This document shows, one piece after another, positions 15,098 to 15,240 of a stretch of DNA of 15,240 bases. The DNA is from RGIG6374 sp045600965 (GTDB lineage: Bacteria; Bacteroidota; Bacteroidia; Bacteroidales; UBA932): positions 1 through 15,240 of the forward strand of contig JAZRYW010000047.1 in the NCBI GenBank assembly GCA_045600965.1, given 5' to 3'. Each line of letters opens with the position of its first letter. Position 1 is the first letter of the stretch. The position numbers were made by a program, and so were the translations under genes. The notes beneath the pieces were generated by a model, which did not search any database, was not told the DNA's origin, and was given only the letters and a program-made list of their open reading frames with translations.

Positions 15098-15240
15098 TTA
15101 GAATCTGTTTTGAAATGATTAACTTCAATACTTATGTTTCTTTTTCGCATATTTTTCGCTGCTTTTCAGTCACAACGGAACCCCGTTGCTCCTTCAAATC
15201 ATCAAAAAATCTACTGAAAAATAACCTATAATAATTTTCG
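15098..15240 (+). repeat. Intergenic foldback repeat, copy C (partial at window end)
   Basis: It starts TTAGAATCTGTTTTGAAATG, one base after the GH92 stop codon, with the same terminal sequence as copy B. The core is CAGTCA, then CAACGG (15173-15178), AACC, CCGTTG (15183-15188), then CTCCTTCA. The part after the stem resembles copy B (CATCAAAAAATCTACT at 15200-15215; CTATAAT at 15226-15232). The right terminal arm is beyond the window, so the element is incomplete here. Confidence 0.8.

Noticed and set aside
14404..15150. Open frame on the minus strand over the GH92 3' end and repeat copy C
   Set aside because: It is antisense to conserved C-terminal domains, has no motif and starts inside the repeat element.
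1..15240. CRISPR arrays, tRNA or rRNA genes, phage or integrase genes
   Set aside because: No short regularly spaced repeats, no structural RNA sequence and no integrase or transposase coding region were found.

Overview
The window looks like a chromosomal segment of an uncultured or gut-type Bacteroidales. The support is a GC content in the mid-50s by eye, two promoters of the Bacteroidetes form (TTTG or TTG, about 20 bases, TAnnTTTG), start codons without strong Shine-Dalgarno sequences, and typical gene families (GH92 lipoprotein, M28 peptidase, TolC/HlyD/ABC-2 export set). The species cannot be named from the sequence.

Layout. A leftward operon (4287 down to 161) encodes a TetR-family regulator, a CPBP-family membrane protease, a CPA1-type K+/H+ antiporter with TrkA_C domains, and a NahK-like sugar or aminoglycoside-type kinase. 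Its genes overlap or are at most 8 bases apart. Diverging from tetR is a rightward operon (4398 to 10648) for a complete tripartite exporter: TolC-like outer-membrane channel, lipoprotein HlyD/YbhG-like adaptor, two ABC ATPases and two ABC-2 permeases. The set matches Escherichia coli ybhGFSR, except that the double ATPase YbhF is split here into two genes and a TolC gene is included. The 110-base divergent region holds a clear promoter for the exporter with a palindrome at the predicted transcription start, a likely operator for the TetR protein. A third unit (10742 to 15096) has its own promoter and encodes a secreted M28 zinc peptidase and, 2 bases later, a GH92 exo-alpha-mannosidase lipoprotein with added C-terminal domains. 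Both fit breakdown of glycoproteins outside the cytoplasm.

The most unusual feature is a family of intergenic elements of about 120-170 bp present three times (1-120, 9361-9528, 15098 to the window end). Each is a long imperfect palindrome. Around a conserved core, GTCAC and GCTCC flank a short apical stem whose five inner base pairs differ between copies but still pair in every copy. The middle copy fills the gap between the two permease genes and supplies the stop codon of the first. The termini of copies 2 and 3 are related (TTAGAA-TCTGTTT type) while copy 1 shares the core but has different ends.

A second point of interest is the ATPase pair. ATPase 1 lacks the Q-loop glutamine and H-loop histidine, and ATPase 2 lacks a canonical signature motif. 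These losses all fall in one of the two composite ATP sites, predicting one degenerate and one active site.
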